Below, in pieces: positions 8,709 through 16,958 of a DNA stretch of 64,000 bases. The notes under the pieces were generated by a model. It was given only the letters and a program-made list of their open reading frames with translations. It was not told the DNA's origin and did no database searches. The stretch lies in contig JBIKXS010000006.1 of NCBI GenBank assembly GCA_044355655.1, positions 39,131 to 103,130 on the forward strand, in the 5' to 3' direction. This stretch comes from UBA3064 sp023258775. GTDB lineage: Bacteria > Pseudomonadota > Gammaproteobacteria > Burkholderiales > Burkholderiaceae_E. Position 1 is the first letter of the stretch; each line of letters opens with the position of its first letter. A program made the position numbers and the translations under genes.

Positions 8709-9611
8709 ATGGATGCAAGCAATGCACTAAGCCTCAAGGCTAACAACCCAGCTCAATTTAGTTTGCCTGCGATCGGCAACATCGACGCTTACATCGCTGC
8801 AGTTAATCGCCTGCCTTTGCTTAGTCCTGAGCGGGAAACAGAGCTTGGGCGCAAATTACGCGACCAGGGCGATTTGGATGCGGCGCGTGAGCTGATTTTG
8901 TCGCATCTTCGTTTGGTTGTTTCAACCGCGCGTCAGTACCTTGGCTATGGTTTACCTCATGCCGATTTGATTCAAGAAGGTAACGTCGGACTGATGAAAG
9001 CGGTCAAGCGTTTTGACCCCGAACGGGGTGTGCGCTTGGTTTCTTTTGCCCTTCATTGGATCAAGGCCGAGATTCACGAATTCATTTTGCGCAATTGGCG
9101 CATGGTCAAGGTTGCCACCACCAAGGCGCAACGTAAGCTCTTTTTCAATTTGCGATCGCAAAAACAAGAGCTCGAAAAATCGGCAAGTACTCAGCTAAGC
9201 CCCTCAGAAGTCAACGCAATTGCGCAACGCCTGAGCGTTCGTGAAGCTGATGTTTTAGAGATGGATATGCGTTTGAGCGGTCATGAGCTTGCGCTCGAAC
9301 CAGGCAGCAGTGAAGACGAGGAATCCTTTGCCCCAATCGCATACCTCGCAGCACCGGGCGCAAATCCCGAGCAACAATTGCAAGCTCAAGAGCGAGACTG
9401 GCTTGAAAGCGAAGGGCTAAGTCTTGCGATCGAACAACTTGATCCCCGAAGCCAGCGAATCATCAGGGCACGTTGGCTTCATGATGACGAGGGCGAATCG
9501 CTAACCTTGCATGACTTAGCCGCTGAGTTTGGTGTTTCGGCCGAGCGAATCAGACAAATTGAAGTTAAGGCACTGATGCGATTGCGTCAATTGCTTGCCC
9601 AATACGCCTAG
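8709..9611 (+). CDS. rpoH: RNA polymerase heat-shock sigma factor (sigma-32)
   Basis: RpoH directs transcription of heat-shock genes. The product carries sigma region 2 (LRLVVSTARQYLGYGLPHADL, DLIQEGNVGLMKAVKRFDP), the RpoH box QRKLFFNLR that separates sigma-32 from other sigma-70 proteins, and region 4 ending LRQLLAQYA with the helix-turn-helix FGVSAERIRQIEVKAL. I chose ATG 8709 (300 residues) over ATG 8703 because GGGAG at 8697-8701 is 7 bases from 8709 but only one base from 8703. A CIRCE site lies upstream and a strong terminator downstream. Confidence 0.96.
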   Translation: MDASNALSLKANNPAQFSLPAIGNIDAYIAAVNRLPLLSPERETELGRKLRDQGDLDAARELILSHLRLVVSTARQYLGYGLPHADLIQEGNVGLMKAVKRFDPERGVRLVSFALHWIKAEIHEFILRNWRMVKVATTKAQRKLFFNLRSQKQELEKSASTQLSPSEVNAIAQRLSVREADVLEMDMRLSGHELALEPGSSEDEESFAPIAYLAAPGANPEQQLQAQERDWLESEGLSLAIEQLDPRSQRIIRARWLHDDEGESLTLHDLAAEFGVSAERIRQIEVKALMRLRQLLAQYA

Positions 9612-9647
9612 CGCTTGATCATGAGGCTTAACGCCTGAGCGTGCGCA

Positions 9648-9676
9648 AGGGGCTGAATGTCAGCCCCTCTTTTTTT
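9648..9676 (+). terminator. Intrinsic terminator of rpoH
   Basis: A nine-base stem AGGGGCTGA / TCAGCCCCT closes a three-base loop and is followed by C and seven T. It starts 37 bases after the rpoH stop codon. It shows that any reading frame starting upstream of it and running into the next gene is not the real start. Confidence 0.92.
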
Positions 9677-9697
9677 GGGGCAAACCACGATCCTCTT

Positions 9698-10576
9698 ATG
9701 CAAACTGCAGTTATTGCCCTATTGTTTAACGCCTTTGTTTGGGGTCTGTCTTGGTGGCCTTTCAGGCAACTCGACGAGCTTGGGCTAGCTGCGCTTTGGT
9801 CAACCAGTGCCATTTATGCACTTTCAGCGCTCGTCTTGCTGGCAATGAAACCACTCGCCCTGAGAGTAGTCGTAAGCAAGCCTGGGCTTTGGGCATTGAT
9901 GCTGGCATCCGGTGCGACGAATGCCTGCTTTAACTGGGGTGTGACCGTCGGCGAAGTCGTCCGAGTCGTCTTGCTCTTTTACCTGATGCCGGTGTGGTCC
10001 TTAATCGGGGCACGATGGTTATTGGGCGAAGCAATAAGCGCCAAAGGTCTATTTCAAGTGCTATTTGCCATCGCTGGCGCCAGTCTCGTCCTATGGCGCC
10101 CCGGCATGGGTCTTCCCTGGCCGAGTCAATTGGGTGACTGGCTCGGTCTGCTTGGCGGTATTGCCTTTGCGTTTACCAATTTACTGCTCAGAAAACACGC
10201 CGAGTCAGCCTCAGCTGCCAGAGCTTTGGCGATGTTTCTTGGCGGTGCACTGCTTCCTGCCACACTCGCACTAAGTTTGGCGCCTTTCGGCGTGGTCGCT
10301 GGCATACCCGCTTTTTCCCTCACATGGATGCTCCCACTCGTCATGCTTACGATTGCATTTGTTGCTGCCAACATGGCCCTGCAATACGGTGCTGCCCGCT
10401 TACCGGCTCGTATCACCGCATTGGTCATGCTCTCGGAGTTGATCTTTGCCGTGCTCTCTGCGGTTGCGATCGGCGGGGAAACCCTTGGTTTGCTCACGGT
10501 GTTTGGCGCGCTACTCATACTTGGTGCGACACTGTGGGGATTATTTGACGTAAAGCGTGAAGGAAAAGGGCCATGA
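9698..10576 (+). CDS. EamA/DMT-family inner-membrane transporter (RhaT-like)
   Basis: About ten hydrophobic segments fill a 292-residue protein beginning MQTAVIALLFNAFVWGLSWW, with the two EamA repeats visible (residues about 5-135 and 150-285; ARLPARITALVMLSELIFA is the second-repeat signature). Family members export metabolites or amino acids; the substrate cannot be inferred. An open frame reaches back to a GTG at 9641, but it runs through the rpoH terminator, so the ATG at 9698 is preferred. The stop overlaps the start of the peroxidase gene by four bases (ATGA). Confidence 0.88.
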   Translation: MQTAVIALLFNAFVWGLSWWPFRQLDELGLAALWSTSAIYALSALVLLAMKPLALRVVVSKPGLWALMLASGATNACFNWGVTVGEVVRVVLLFYLMPVWSLIGARWLLGEAISAKGLFQVLFAIAGASLVLWRPGMGLPWPSQLGDWLGLLGGIAFAFTNLLLRKHAESASAARALAMFLGGALLPATLALSLAPFGVVAGIPAFSLTWMLPLVMLTIAFVAANMALQYGAARLPARITALVMLSELIFAVLSAVAIGGETLGLLTVFGALLILGATLWGLFDVKREGKGP

Positions 10577-11070
10577 CGCAAACACTACCCTGGTCAATTG
10601 ATCTCACCCGTATCGACGGGCAACACGAACAGCTATCAAATTATCAGGGCAAAGTGCTCTTAATCGTCAACGTCGCCAGTCAGTGCGGCTTTACACCGCA
10701 GTATGCTGGCCTGCAAACACTGCACCAGCGATTTGCCGACCGCGGACTGGCGATTATGGGTTTTCCCTGTAATCAATTTGGCGCACAAGAGCCCGGCGAT
10801 GAGCCTACTGTCATGCAGTTTTGCGAGAGCAGATACTCGGTTCGCTTTGCGATGTTTGCCAAGACTGAAGTCAATGGTCACTCGGCACACCCCTTGTATC
10901 GCTGGCTCAAACAAACAGCACCCGGCGTTTTGGGTACGGAAGGCATTAAGTGGAATTTCACCAAATTTCTGGTGAGCCGTGATGCACAAACTGTCAAGCG
11001 ATTTGCCCCAACCGATTCCCCGGAATCAATGGTTGAAGATATTGAAACTTTGCTAGGTATCAGAGCTTAA
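10573..11070 (+). CDS. Glutathione peroxidase family thiol peroxidase
   Basis: The 165-residue protein reduces hydroperoxides. It has the Cys form of the catalytic site (NVASQCGFTPQY, Cys38), the Gln-containing FPCNQFG motif and the Trp-Asn motif KWNFTKFLV, giving the peroxidase tetrad. Cysteine takes the place of selenocysteine as in other bacteria, and family members of this type often use thioredoxin rather than glutathione. It is translationally coupled to the EamA transporter gene upstream. Its stop shares the bases TTAA with the convergent SCO gene. Confidence 0.93.
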   Translation: MTQTLPWSIDLTRIDGQHEQLSNYQGKVLLIVNVASQCGFTPQYAGLQTLHQRFADRGLAIMGFPCNQFGAQEPGDEPTVMQFCESRYSVRFAMFAKTEVNGHSAHPLYRWLKQTAPGVLGTEGIKWNFTKFLVSRDAQTVKRFAPTDSPESMVEDIETLLGIRA

Positions 11071-11738
11071 AGCTTAGCCAAGTCGTCAGCCAACAACTTC
11101 GCCCCCTGCGCATGCTTCACATAGAGGCGGAGACGACCCTGCGCGTCGAAAACAAAGCTAGCAGCCGTATGATCGATGGTGTAGGGCCCGCCAGACTTGG
11201 GCGTGACTTTTTCGAAAAACACGCGAAAAGACTTTGCTGCCGCTTTGGTCTGCTCCTCGTCGCCTCGGAGCCAACCGAAACCAGGATGAAAAGCCTTTAC
11301 ATAGGCCTCAAGCATGTCGGGTTGGTCGCGCTGCGGATCGAGTGTTACGAAAATTACCTGGACCCGTTGCGCCTGATCTGCACTCAGGAGCGACATCGCC
11401 TCAGCCGCCTCTTGCAAGGTGCTGGGGCAAACATCGGGGCAATGGGTAAAACCAAAAAACACCAGCAATATCTTGCCCTGGAAGTCTGCGACTTGCTTTG
11501 CACTTCCGCTTCGATCAGGCAAATTCAGGACAGGCTTTAAAGAAGATCCTGTGATGTCAGTGTGATGGAAACCGCCTTTTGGCGATTTACCTGGTGCTGC
11601 CCTGACATCAAGCTGCTTGCCCTTTAACGCTTGTGCGCTTGGCGGGCTATTTTGCTCGCAGGCCCCTAAGCAAAGCAGCAAAAAAGCCACGGCAAACGTG
11701 AAAAATTGCCTCAGCACGAGACGCTCAGCGCGCAGCAT
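11067..11738 (-). CDS. SCO1/SenC copper chaperone lipoprotein for cytochrome oxidase
   Basis: SCO proteins deliver copper to the CuA site of cytochrome c oxidase subunit II. The 223-residue product starts MLRAERLVLRQF, has a hydrophobic stretch ending in the lipobox LGAC, and then a thioredoxin fold with the copper-binding FGFTHCPDVCPSTL (CxxxC) and the histidine ligand in DHTAASFVF. An in-frame extension to 11819 would overlap cyoE; the ATG at 11738 lies two bases after the cyoE stop and gives a proper signal peptide. It is the last gene of the minus-strand oxidase assembly cluster. Confidence 0.92.
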   Translation of the reverse strand: MLRAERLVLRQFFTFAVAFLLLCLGACEQNSPPSAQALKGKQLDVRAAPGKSPKGGFHHTDITGSSLKPVLNLPDRSGSAKQVADFQGKILLVFFGFTHCPDVCPSTLQEAAEAMSLLSADQAQRVQVIFVTLDPQRDQPDMLEAYVKAFHPGFGWLRGDEEQTKAAAKSFRVFFEKVTPKSGGPYTIDHTAASFVFDAQGRLRLYVKHAQGAKLLADDLAKL

Positions 11739-11740
11739 GA

Positions 11741-12670
11741 CTAAAGCGGACCAGGCAGCCAGAACAATCGCAAATAGTGATCGATCAGGAGGGCAGCGAA
11801 AAGATAGGCGAGGTACCAAATCGAGTAACGGAAGAGGCGTTTAGCTAGCGCGTCGCTATAAACACGATAAAGACGCCAGGCGAGCAGCACAAACCATGCG
11901 TTTAAAAGCAGTGAAGCAATCAAGTAAACCAATCCACTCATGCCCATCAAGTACGGGAAAAGTGCTACCGCGGCCAGCAAGGCGCTGTAGAGCAAAATAT
12001 TGAGCCGGGTGAATAATGGTCCGTGAGTAACTGGCAACATCGGTAAGCCGCTTCGACGATAGTCCTCCAGGCGATAAAGGGCAAGCGCCCAAAAGTGAGG
12101 CGGCGTCCACACAAAAATGATGAGAAACAAGATCCAGGCTTGTGCGCTCAGTTCATTCGTCACCGCAACCCAGCCGAGCACCGGCGGCATTGCACCTGAA
12201 GCACCACCAATAACAATGTTCTGCGGTGTCGCTGGTTTTAACCAAATGGTGTAAACAATCGCATAGCCTACAAAGGTTGCGATGGTGAGCCACATCGTAA
12301 GCACATTGACCCACTGCCAAAGCAAAAGTGCGCCCGCAAGGCCAAGGGCAAGGGCAAAGCCAACCGCCTGCTGGTTGCCAACCTCACCGCGTGCAGAAGG
12401 TCGCCATCGTGTACGCGCCATCCGGGCATCGATTTCGCGCTCGATCAGGCAATTTAAGACAAAACCTGCAGCTGCGAGCAGCGAGATGCCGCCAATAGCG
12501 CCCAAGATTAGCGACCATCCGGCCCAGGTATCGCTCGCGAGCAGCATGCCGATTAAAGCGCAAAAGGCAGCGAGCATGACAACACGCGGTTTGGTTAGCG
12601 CTATATAAGCACGCAGCCTCTCCCGCAAGGCTGTTCGACCTTCCAATACGCTGGTTTCGCCCCAAGCCAC
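11741..12670 (-). CDS. ctaB: Protoheme IX farnesyltransferase (heme O synthase)
   Basis: CtaB/CyoE attaches a farnesyl group to heme B, giving heme O in the inner membrane. The UbiA-fold protein shows YIALTKPRVVMLAAF near the start, the first Asp-rich region as NCLIEREIDARMARTRWRP, the second as HFWALALYRLEDYRRSGLPM, and about nine membrane segments. I chose the GTG at 12670 (309 residues) because AAGGAGG at 12680-12686, inside the end of ctaA, sits nine bases before it; the open frame continues to 12781 but overlaps ctaA deeply. It supplies CtaA with its substrate. Confidence 0.93.
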   Translation of the reverse strand: MAWGETSVLEGRTALRERLRAYIALTKPRVVMLAAFCALIGMLLASDTWAGWSLILGAIGGISLLAAAGFVLNCLIEREIDARMARTRWRPSARGEVGNQQAVGFALALGLAGALLLWQWVNVLTMWLTIATFVGYAIVYTIWLKPATPQNIVIGGASGAMPPVLGWVAVTNELSAQAWILFLIIFVWTPPHFWALALYRLEDYRRSGLPMLPVTHGPLFTRLNILLYSALLAAVALFPYLMGMSGLVYLIASLLLNAWFVLLAWRLYRVYSDALAKRLFRYSIWYLAYLFAALLIDHYLRLFWLPGPL

Positions 12671-12675
12671 CTCAG

Positions 12676-13782
12676 CTAGCCTCCTTGATGCACCTGGCTC
12701 AATGCCTGAAGCCGAAAGTTTAGCAGCAGGGTAAGGGCAAGTAAGACAACCGCCCCTCCCGTGTGTCCAACTGCAACCCATAAGGGCAAATCAAAAATCA
12801 CGTTACTCATGCCTAAGACCCACTGTAGCGCGAGCATGCCAAGCAGCCATCGCGCTTCGCGCGTTGCCAGATGACAACGAAAGCAGGCATAAGCCAGCGC
12901 GCCAAGTCCCAAGAGCACGACAATTGCACCAAGCCTGTGGCTTAGATGGATTGCGGTCAGTGCGGGAAGATCAATCATCTCACCTTGGGCTGTCTTTCCG
13001 AGCTCCCTAACGACATGAAACGCGTCGGCAAAGTTTACTTTTGGGACCCACTGCGCTTGGCAGGTCGGAAAATCCGGACAGGCAAGCGCTGCATAGTTCG
13101 TACTCGTCCATCCGCCAAGCGCAATTTGCATACCAACCAAAAGTAATCCGAGCCTTGCAAACCACCGAAGTCCCAGGCTAGGTCGATGCGCGTTTGAGGT
13201 TGGCGCCTTCGCTGACATTGATCTGCCCTGATCCAAACCCTCAATTGCCTCACGGGTACGCATCCACAACCAAAAAAGCAGCGAAAACGTTAGCAGGCCC
13301 CCAATTAAATGGCCGGTCACGATCGCTGGTTTGAGCAAGAGCGTTACGGTCCATTTGCCGAACATGCCTTGCAAGATGACAACGCCAAGGGTGATGTTGG
13401 CCAGCCAGGGTGATTGCTGCAATCGATGACGAAGCCGCCAGGCGAACACCACAATGCCGATAATCAATAAACCCAAACCCGTTGCAATATAGCGATGGAC
13501 CATCTCACGCCAGGCTTTACCCATGGACACTGGGCCGTGATCGCCGCCTTGCTCGGCGACTGCCTGAGCAATTTCAGCCTTGGCTTGAACAGGCGTGAGC
13601 TTGCCATAACAACCGGGCCAATCCGGACAGCCCAAGCCCGCGTCGGTGAGTCTTACCCAGGCACCGATCATGATGAGCGCAAAACAAATCAATGCGCTCC
13701 ACCCAATTAAACGCCTGTACGCAATTAGCGCTGAGGGCGGCTCGAAGGTTCGCGCTTGATAGCTTGGAAGTGAGGTGCTCAT
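12676..13782 (-). CDS. ctaA: Heme A synthase (COX15/CtaA)
   Basis: CtaA oxidises the C8 methyl of heme O to the formyl group of heme A. The 368-residue membrane protein has eight hydrophobic segments, the family signature GAWVRLTDAGLGCPDWPGCYG, conserved heme-ligand histidines in MVHRYIATGLG, TGHLIGG, IHLSHRLGA and VGHTGGAVV, and the second LACPDFPTC pair of cysteines. It overlaps none of its neighbours but is followed directly by ctaB, whose ribosome binding site lies in its last codons. Confidence 0.94.
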   Translation of the reverse strand: MSTSLPSYQARTFEPPSALIAYRRLIGWSALICFALIMIGAWVRLTDAGLGCPDWPGCYGKLTPVQAKAEIAQAVAEQGGDHGPVSMGKAWREMVHRYIATGLGLLIIGIVVFAWRLRHRLQQSPWLANITLGVVILQGMFGKWTVTLLLKPAIVTGHLIGGLLTFSLLFWLWMRTREAIEGLDQGRSMSAKAPTSNAHRPSLGLRWFARLGLLLVGMQIALGGWTSTNYAALACPDFPTCQAQWVPKVNFADAFHVVRELGKTAQGEMIDLPALTAIHLSHRLGAIVVLLGLGALAYACFRCHLATREARWLLGMLALQWVLGMSNVIFDLPLWVAVGHTGGAVVLLALTLLLNFRLQALSQVHQGG

Positions 13783-13789
13783 CGGATAT

Positions 13790-14410
13790 TTAGCCCACGC
13801 GGGACCATTTCAACAATTTGCCAAGATCTTTTTTCATACGACTCGGATCGGGATCGTCAGGGAAGCGCATCATGACGTGTCCGAGTGGATCAACCAAATA
13901 AATACCCTTATCGGCTGTCCTGTCTGTGCTCGGCGTTTGCCCCTCAATGCCGAGGAGACGTGCTCGTTGATCAGCATCCAAAAAAAGCTGGTGCATGCCT
14001 TCATGGACTTTCTCGAGACTTTCGACGCCGCTCGTCAGAAACTCGGCCTTGCCTGGCTCGCTCAAGAGCAGTACTCGTTCAAGCCGGTCTTTGTCTTTGC
14101 CTTGGGTAAGACGCAGTTGGCGCATCAAGTAAAGCCTTTTCGCGCAGAATTCATCACACTGTGGCGAGTCGATGGTAAACATCACCCATTTGCCGCGAAA
14201 GGATTCCAAACCCACAGCCTGACGTTGGGGTTCGATAAACCTGCCATAGTTGGTTGTGCTTTCCGAGCGGTAAAACCAGTATGCAAGCGTTCCGAGCAAG
14301 ACAGGAGACGCACAGACCGCAAAAATCAGCAGCATTTTCAAGCGCCCATAACGGATTGTTGCTGCCGTTGTAGCCATGCGAAGATCAGACATGTTTGACA
14401 TTAAATCCAT
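13790..14410 (-). CDS. Sco-like membrane-anchored thioredoxin-fold protein, cytochrome oxidase associated
   Basis: The 206-residue protein has one N-terminal membrane helix (about residues 26-46, LLIFAVCASPVLLGTLAYWF) and a periplasmic domain with GKWVMFTIDSPQCDEFCAKRLY. This keeps a CxxxC copper-type motif but diverges from SCO1 around it, and lacks the clear DHT histidine motif. Homologues sit at this place in betaproteobacterial oxidase clusters and are thought to help oxidase assembly. Four ATG codons lie in the first twelve codons, so the exact start is open. It lies three bases from the SURF1 stop. Confidence 0.8.
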   Translation of the reverse strand: MDLMSNMSDLRMATTAATIRYGRLKMLLIFAVCASPVLLGTLAYWFYRSESTTNYGRFIEPQRQAVGLESFRGKWVMFTIDSPQCDEFCAKRLYLMRQLRLTQGKDKDRLERVLLLSEPGKAEFLTSGVESLEKVHEGMHQLFLDADQRARLLGIEGQTPSTDRTADKGIYLVDPLGHVMMRFPDDPDPSRMKKDLGKLLKWSRVG

Positions 14411-14413
14411 TGA

Positions 14414-15229
14414 TTAAGCTGGGTCGGTAACGCGCCAACGCAAAGCGATCACCAGGGCCAGCATCCAACTGAGCGTACAAAACAAGAACCATTGCAAAGC
14501 GTAGGCCTTATGCTTTTGAACACCGTCAGCCGGCTCGGGCCAATCCCGAATTAAGCCATCTTCGACCGCCTGACCTTTGGCATCGACTGCCGCCTCAAGT
14601 TGGCGCAACACGAATGGTGCAAGCCGCATACCGCTTTTCTCACCCATCACTTGCGAGTCAATCACCAACCAATGCCTCAAGTGATCGCCTGCAACACGAT
14701 CTCCTAGGCCTAAGCGCGAGGCTGCATGTTCACGCTCTGACTCGACACGCACTAACAATGACTCACCAGCCTGGATTGTGCCTCGCTCTTGAATTCCCTG
14801 GGCTTGACGTGGATCTTTGGCCTGCCATCCACGCAACAGCAAAACATGACTTGGCGACGGTGCATCATCGCGAGCATACCCAGCCCTTGGTAGCGACAGT
14901 GGCACAACTGCGAGCACATACATGCCAGCCTGCCCCTTGTAGCTTCGGGAATCGAGATACCAGTTGTTTGGCGATTGACTGAGCCTTAAGCGTAGACCTT
15001 GCCCCTCGAGTGCAGGCAAATCCTCAGCAGCCAGATGTTCGACGGCAGCAGGCGCTTTGCTCGCTGCAAGTTGGCGCTTTTGCGCCAAATCACGCTTTTC
15101 ATCCGCACGGTCAAGTTGCCAAAGACCAAGTCTGGCGGTGAAGAGGCCAAGCACAACAAGAAGGCCCACCGCTAGCCACTTGCTGAGCGCCCTAACAGGG
15201 GCCTTTTGGTCGACTAAGCTGACAGGCAT
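14414..15229 (-). CDS. SURF1 family cytochrome oxidase assembly protein
   Basis: SURF1 helps insert heme A into cytochrome oxidase subunit I. The 271-residue product has the expected two terminal membrane helices: residues about 18-36 (LAVGLLVVLGLFTARLGLWQLDRA) and about 245-264 (QWFLFCTLSWMLALVIALRW). Between them lies a periplasmic domain with LLLRGWQA and the final AYALQWF motif. Length and topology fit the family. The gene is transcribed together with the Sco-like gene and ctaA. Confidence 0.9.
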   Translation of the reverse strand: MPVSLVDQKAPVRALSKWLAVGLLVVLGLFTARLGLWQLDRADEKRDLAQKRQLAASKAPAAVEHLAAEDLPALEGQGLRLRLSQSPNNWYLDSRSYKGQAGMYVLAVVPLSLPRAGYARDDAPSPSHVLLLRGWQAKDPRQAQGIQERGTIQAGESLLVRVESEREHAASRLGLGDRVAGDHLRHWLVIDSQVMGEKSGMRLAPFVLRQLEAAVDAKGQAVEDGLIRDWPEPADGVQKHKAYALQWFLFCTLSWMLALVIALRWRVTDPA

Positions 15230-15400
15230 GCGACAATCGTCGGGTGTAGGCCAACGACAATATGGAGCCGACCATGAAGGCCACAGGCAAGTCGGCGAGC
15301 GAAACGAGTGCAGCGCGTCAATCGGAGGTAGCGCTTGCCTTGTTGGCCAGCGACTTGTCTGATCCAGGCTAATCCTTGCTCATTTAACCAGAGAGCACTT

Positions 15401-15613
15401 ATGCGTTTTGTCGTCATTGCAGTTTTGCTCTTGATCCTTGCCAGTTTAGGCTCTGCGCTTTACTACCTGGTGAAAGACCAAGGAAAAACCGGCAAAGTCG
15501 TACAAATGCTCACCCTAAGGATTTCGCTCTCTGTCGTCTTGTTTGCTTTTCTGTGGTTTTGCTACTACATGGGTTGGATCACGCCAACGGGTTACCAAGT
15601 CCAAAGTAGCTGA
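15401..15613 (+). CDS. Twin-transmembrane protein (DUF2909)
   Basis: This 70-residue protein consists of two membrane helices (about residues 2-24 and 40-60) joined by a short basic loop (KDQGKTGKVVQ). The length and the end YMGWITPTGYQV fit DUF2909, found next to cytochrome oxidase genes in Betaproteobacteria; its role is unknown. I chose ATG 15401, preceded by AGAGAG, over an upstream in-frame start. It points against its neighbours on both sides. A 15-bp tandem repeat begins at its stop codon. Confidence 0.85.
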   Translation: MRFVVIAVLLLILASLGSALYYLVKDQGKTGKVVQMLTLRISLSVVLFAFLWFCYYMGWITPTGYQVQSS

Positions 15614-15668
15614 TTCAAGCCAAGCCGATTCTAGCCAAGCTTATTCACGGCAAGCTTATTCACGGCAA
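15609..15668 (+). repeat. 15-bp tandem repeat, four copies, starting at the DUF2909 stop codon
   Basis: Units begin at 15609, 15624, 15639 and 15654; units three and four are identical (GCTTATTCACGGCAA) and a degenerate fifth follows. The first unit contains the TGA stop of the DUF2909 gene. The array fills part of the 175-base stretch between this gene and the convergent ctaE; nothing else except a hairpin is seen there. Confidence 0.9.
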
Positions 15669-15724
15669 GCAGTTTGTGGCCGTCAAATTCACAATATTGA
15701 TCGGGGGAAGTTGGTTTGCGAATA

Positions 15725-15746
15725 CGGGTTTGGGGGATCAAACCCG
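15725..15746. other. Perfect 8-bp hairpin between DUF2909 and ctaE
   Basis: CGGGTTTG and CAAACCCG are separated by six bases. The hairpin lies between two convergent genes, 43 bases past the end of ctaE on the minus strand. There is no T run on either side, so it may stop or protect transcripts from either direction only with Rho or as a 3' block. Confidence 0.5.
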
Positions 15747-15788
15747 CACTCAACCAAGCTCAACGCTGCGCGAATAGAACGCCGGTAA

Positions 15789-16649
15789 TTACAGCCAATA
15801 CACGATGATGTATAGCAGAAGCCAGACCACATCGACGAAGTGCCAATACCAAGCCGCGCCTTCAAAGGCGAAATGATTTTCGGCCGTAAAGTGGCCGCGC
15901 ATCATGCGAATCAACACCACGGTGAGCATTAAACCACCGAGGAAAACATGAAAACCGTGAAAACCAGTCAGCATGAAGAAGGTAGAGCCAAAAATGCCTG
16001 AGCTCAACTTAAGGTTCAAATCCTTGTATGCATGCATGTACTCAAAGGCTTGGAAGCCAAGAAACACCACCCCCAGGACAACCGTTGCAAAAAGCCAGAA
16101 AATCGCCTTGCCTCGCTCAGACAAACGTAAAGCGTGGTGGGATATCGTGAGTGTGACGCCTGAGGTCAGTAGCAACAAGGTATTGATGGTCGGGATGGGC
16201 CACGGTCCAATTGTCTGAAACTGCTCGATCGTTCCCGCAGGGCCTAAGTTTGGCCACACCGCCGTGAACTCGGGCCACAAAAGCGCCTTTGAATCAGGTT
16301 CACCCAGCCAGGGCATGGAAATCGCTCGTGCATAAAACAATGCACCGAAAAAAGCTCCAAAAAACATAACTTCGGAAAAGATAAACCAACTCATGCTCCA
16401 GCGAAACGAAATGCCAACACGCTCGTTGTAGGTGCCGGATTCGGACTCAGCAGCTACATTGGCAAACCATCCGTACAAGGTGTAAAACAGCATGAGGAAT
16501 CCAGCCAACAGAAGCCAAGGACCCGAAGCCTGTTGGTTCACTGTGCCTGATGCGCCGAATGTGAGAAACACCGCGGCAATCGAGCCATACATCGGCCACT
16601 TTGATGGTTCCGGTACAAAATAATACGGTGCGTGCTGATTGGCACTCAT
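15789..16649 (-). CDS. ctaE: Cytochrome c oxidase subunit III
   Basis: Subunit III of the heme-copper oxidase is a seven-helix protein that stabilises subunit I. The 286 residues contain the conserved YYFVPEPSKWPMYGS start, FRWSMSWFIFSEVMFFGAFFGALFY segment (helix III, with the conserved acidic residue), GVTLTISHHAL, and the final GFHGFHVFLGG and WYWHFVDVVWLLLYIIVYWL. An AGGGAG ribosome binding site precedes the ATG. It closes the minus-strand oxidase operon started by ctaC. Confidence 0.96.
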   Translation of the reverse strand: MSANQHAPYYFVPEPSKWPMYGSIAAVFLTFGASGTVNQQASGPWLLLAGFLMLFYTLYGWFANVAAESESGTYNERVGISFRWSMSWFIFSEVMFFGAFFGALFYARAISMPWLGEPDSKALLWPEFTAVWPNLGPAGTIEQFQTIGPWPIPTINTLLLLTSGVTLTISHHALRLSERGKAIFWLFATVVLGVVFLGFQAFEYMHAYKDLNLKLSSGIFGSTFFMLTGFHGFHVFLGGLMLTVVLIRMMRGHFTAENHFAFEGAAWYWHFVDVVWLLLYIIVYWL

Positions 16650-16720
16650 CAGTTTCTCCCTATCTAGACCCTGTTGCTATTGTAGTCAATGCGGCTCAAA
16701 TTCAAAACAGCATGGACGCC

Positions 16721-16927
16721 TTAAGGCACCACCATGCGCACGACAAAAACAAGCGACAACACAAACATAGCGGCCATTGCGATACCGACCGCAATCACAT
16801 GCAGAGGTTTAAGCTGGGCCATATCAGCCTCATGCTCTTTGCTACCTCTAACACCAAAAAAAGACGCTGCAACCGCGAGCACTGTTTTAAACAGGCTTCG
16901 ATTAACGGGTGCGTCTGATTCACTCAT
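16721..16927 (-). CDS. DUF2970 small membrane protein
   Basis: The 68-residue product has a short polar start, the segment LFKTVLAVAASFFGVRGSKEHE and one C-terminal membrane helix (about residues 44-66). This is the form of DUF2970, a family found between ctaG and ctaE in betaproteobacterial oxidase operons. Its role is not known; its position suggests help in assembly or stability of the oxidase. Confidence 0.85.
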   Translation of the reverse strand: MSESDAPVNRSLFKTVLAVAASFFGVRGSKEHEADMAQLKPLHVIAVGIAMAAMFVLSLVFVVRMVVP

Positions 16928-16958
16928 CGCTTATTCGAGCTTCGCATTCGTTGTGCCA

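Noticed and set aside
9641..9697. In-frame GTG extension of the EamA transporter
   Set aside because: The codons run directly through the rpoH terminator stem and T run; family members begin at the ATG 9698.
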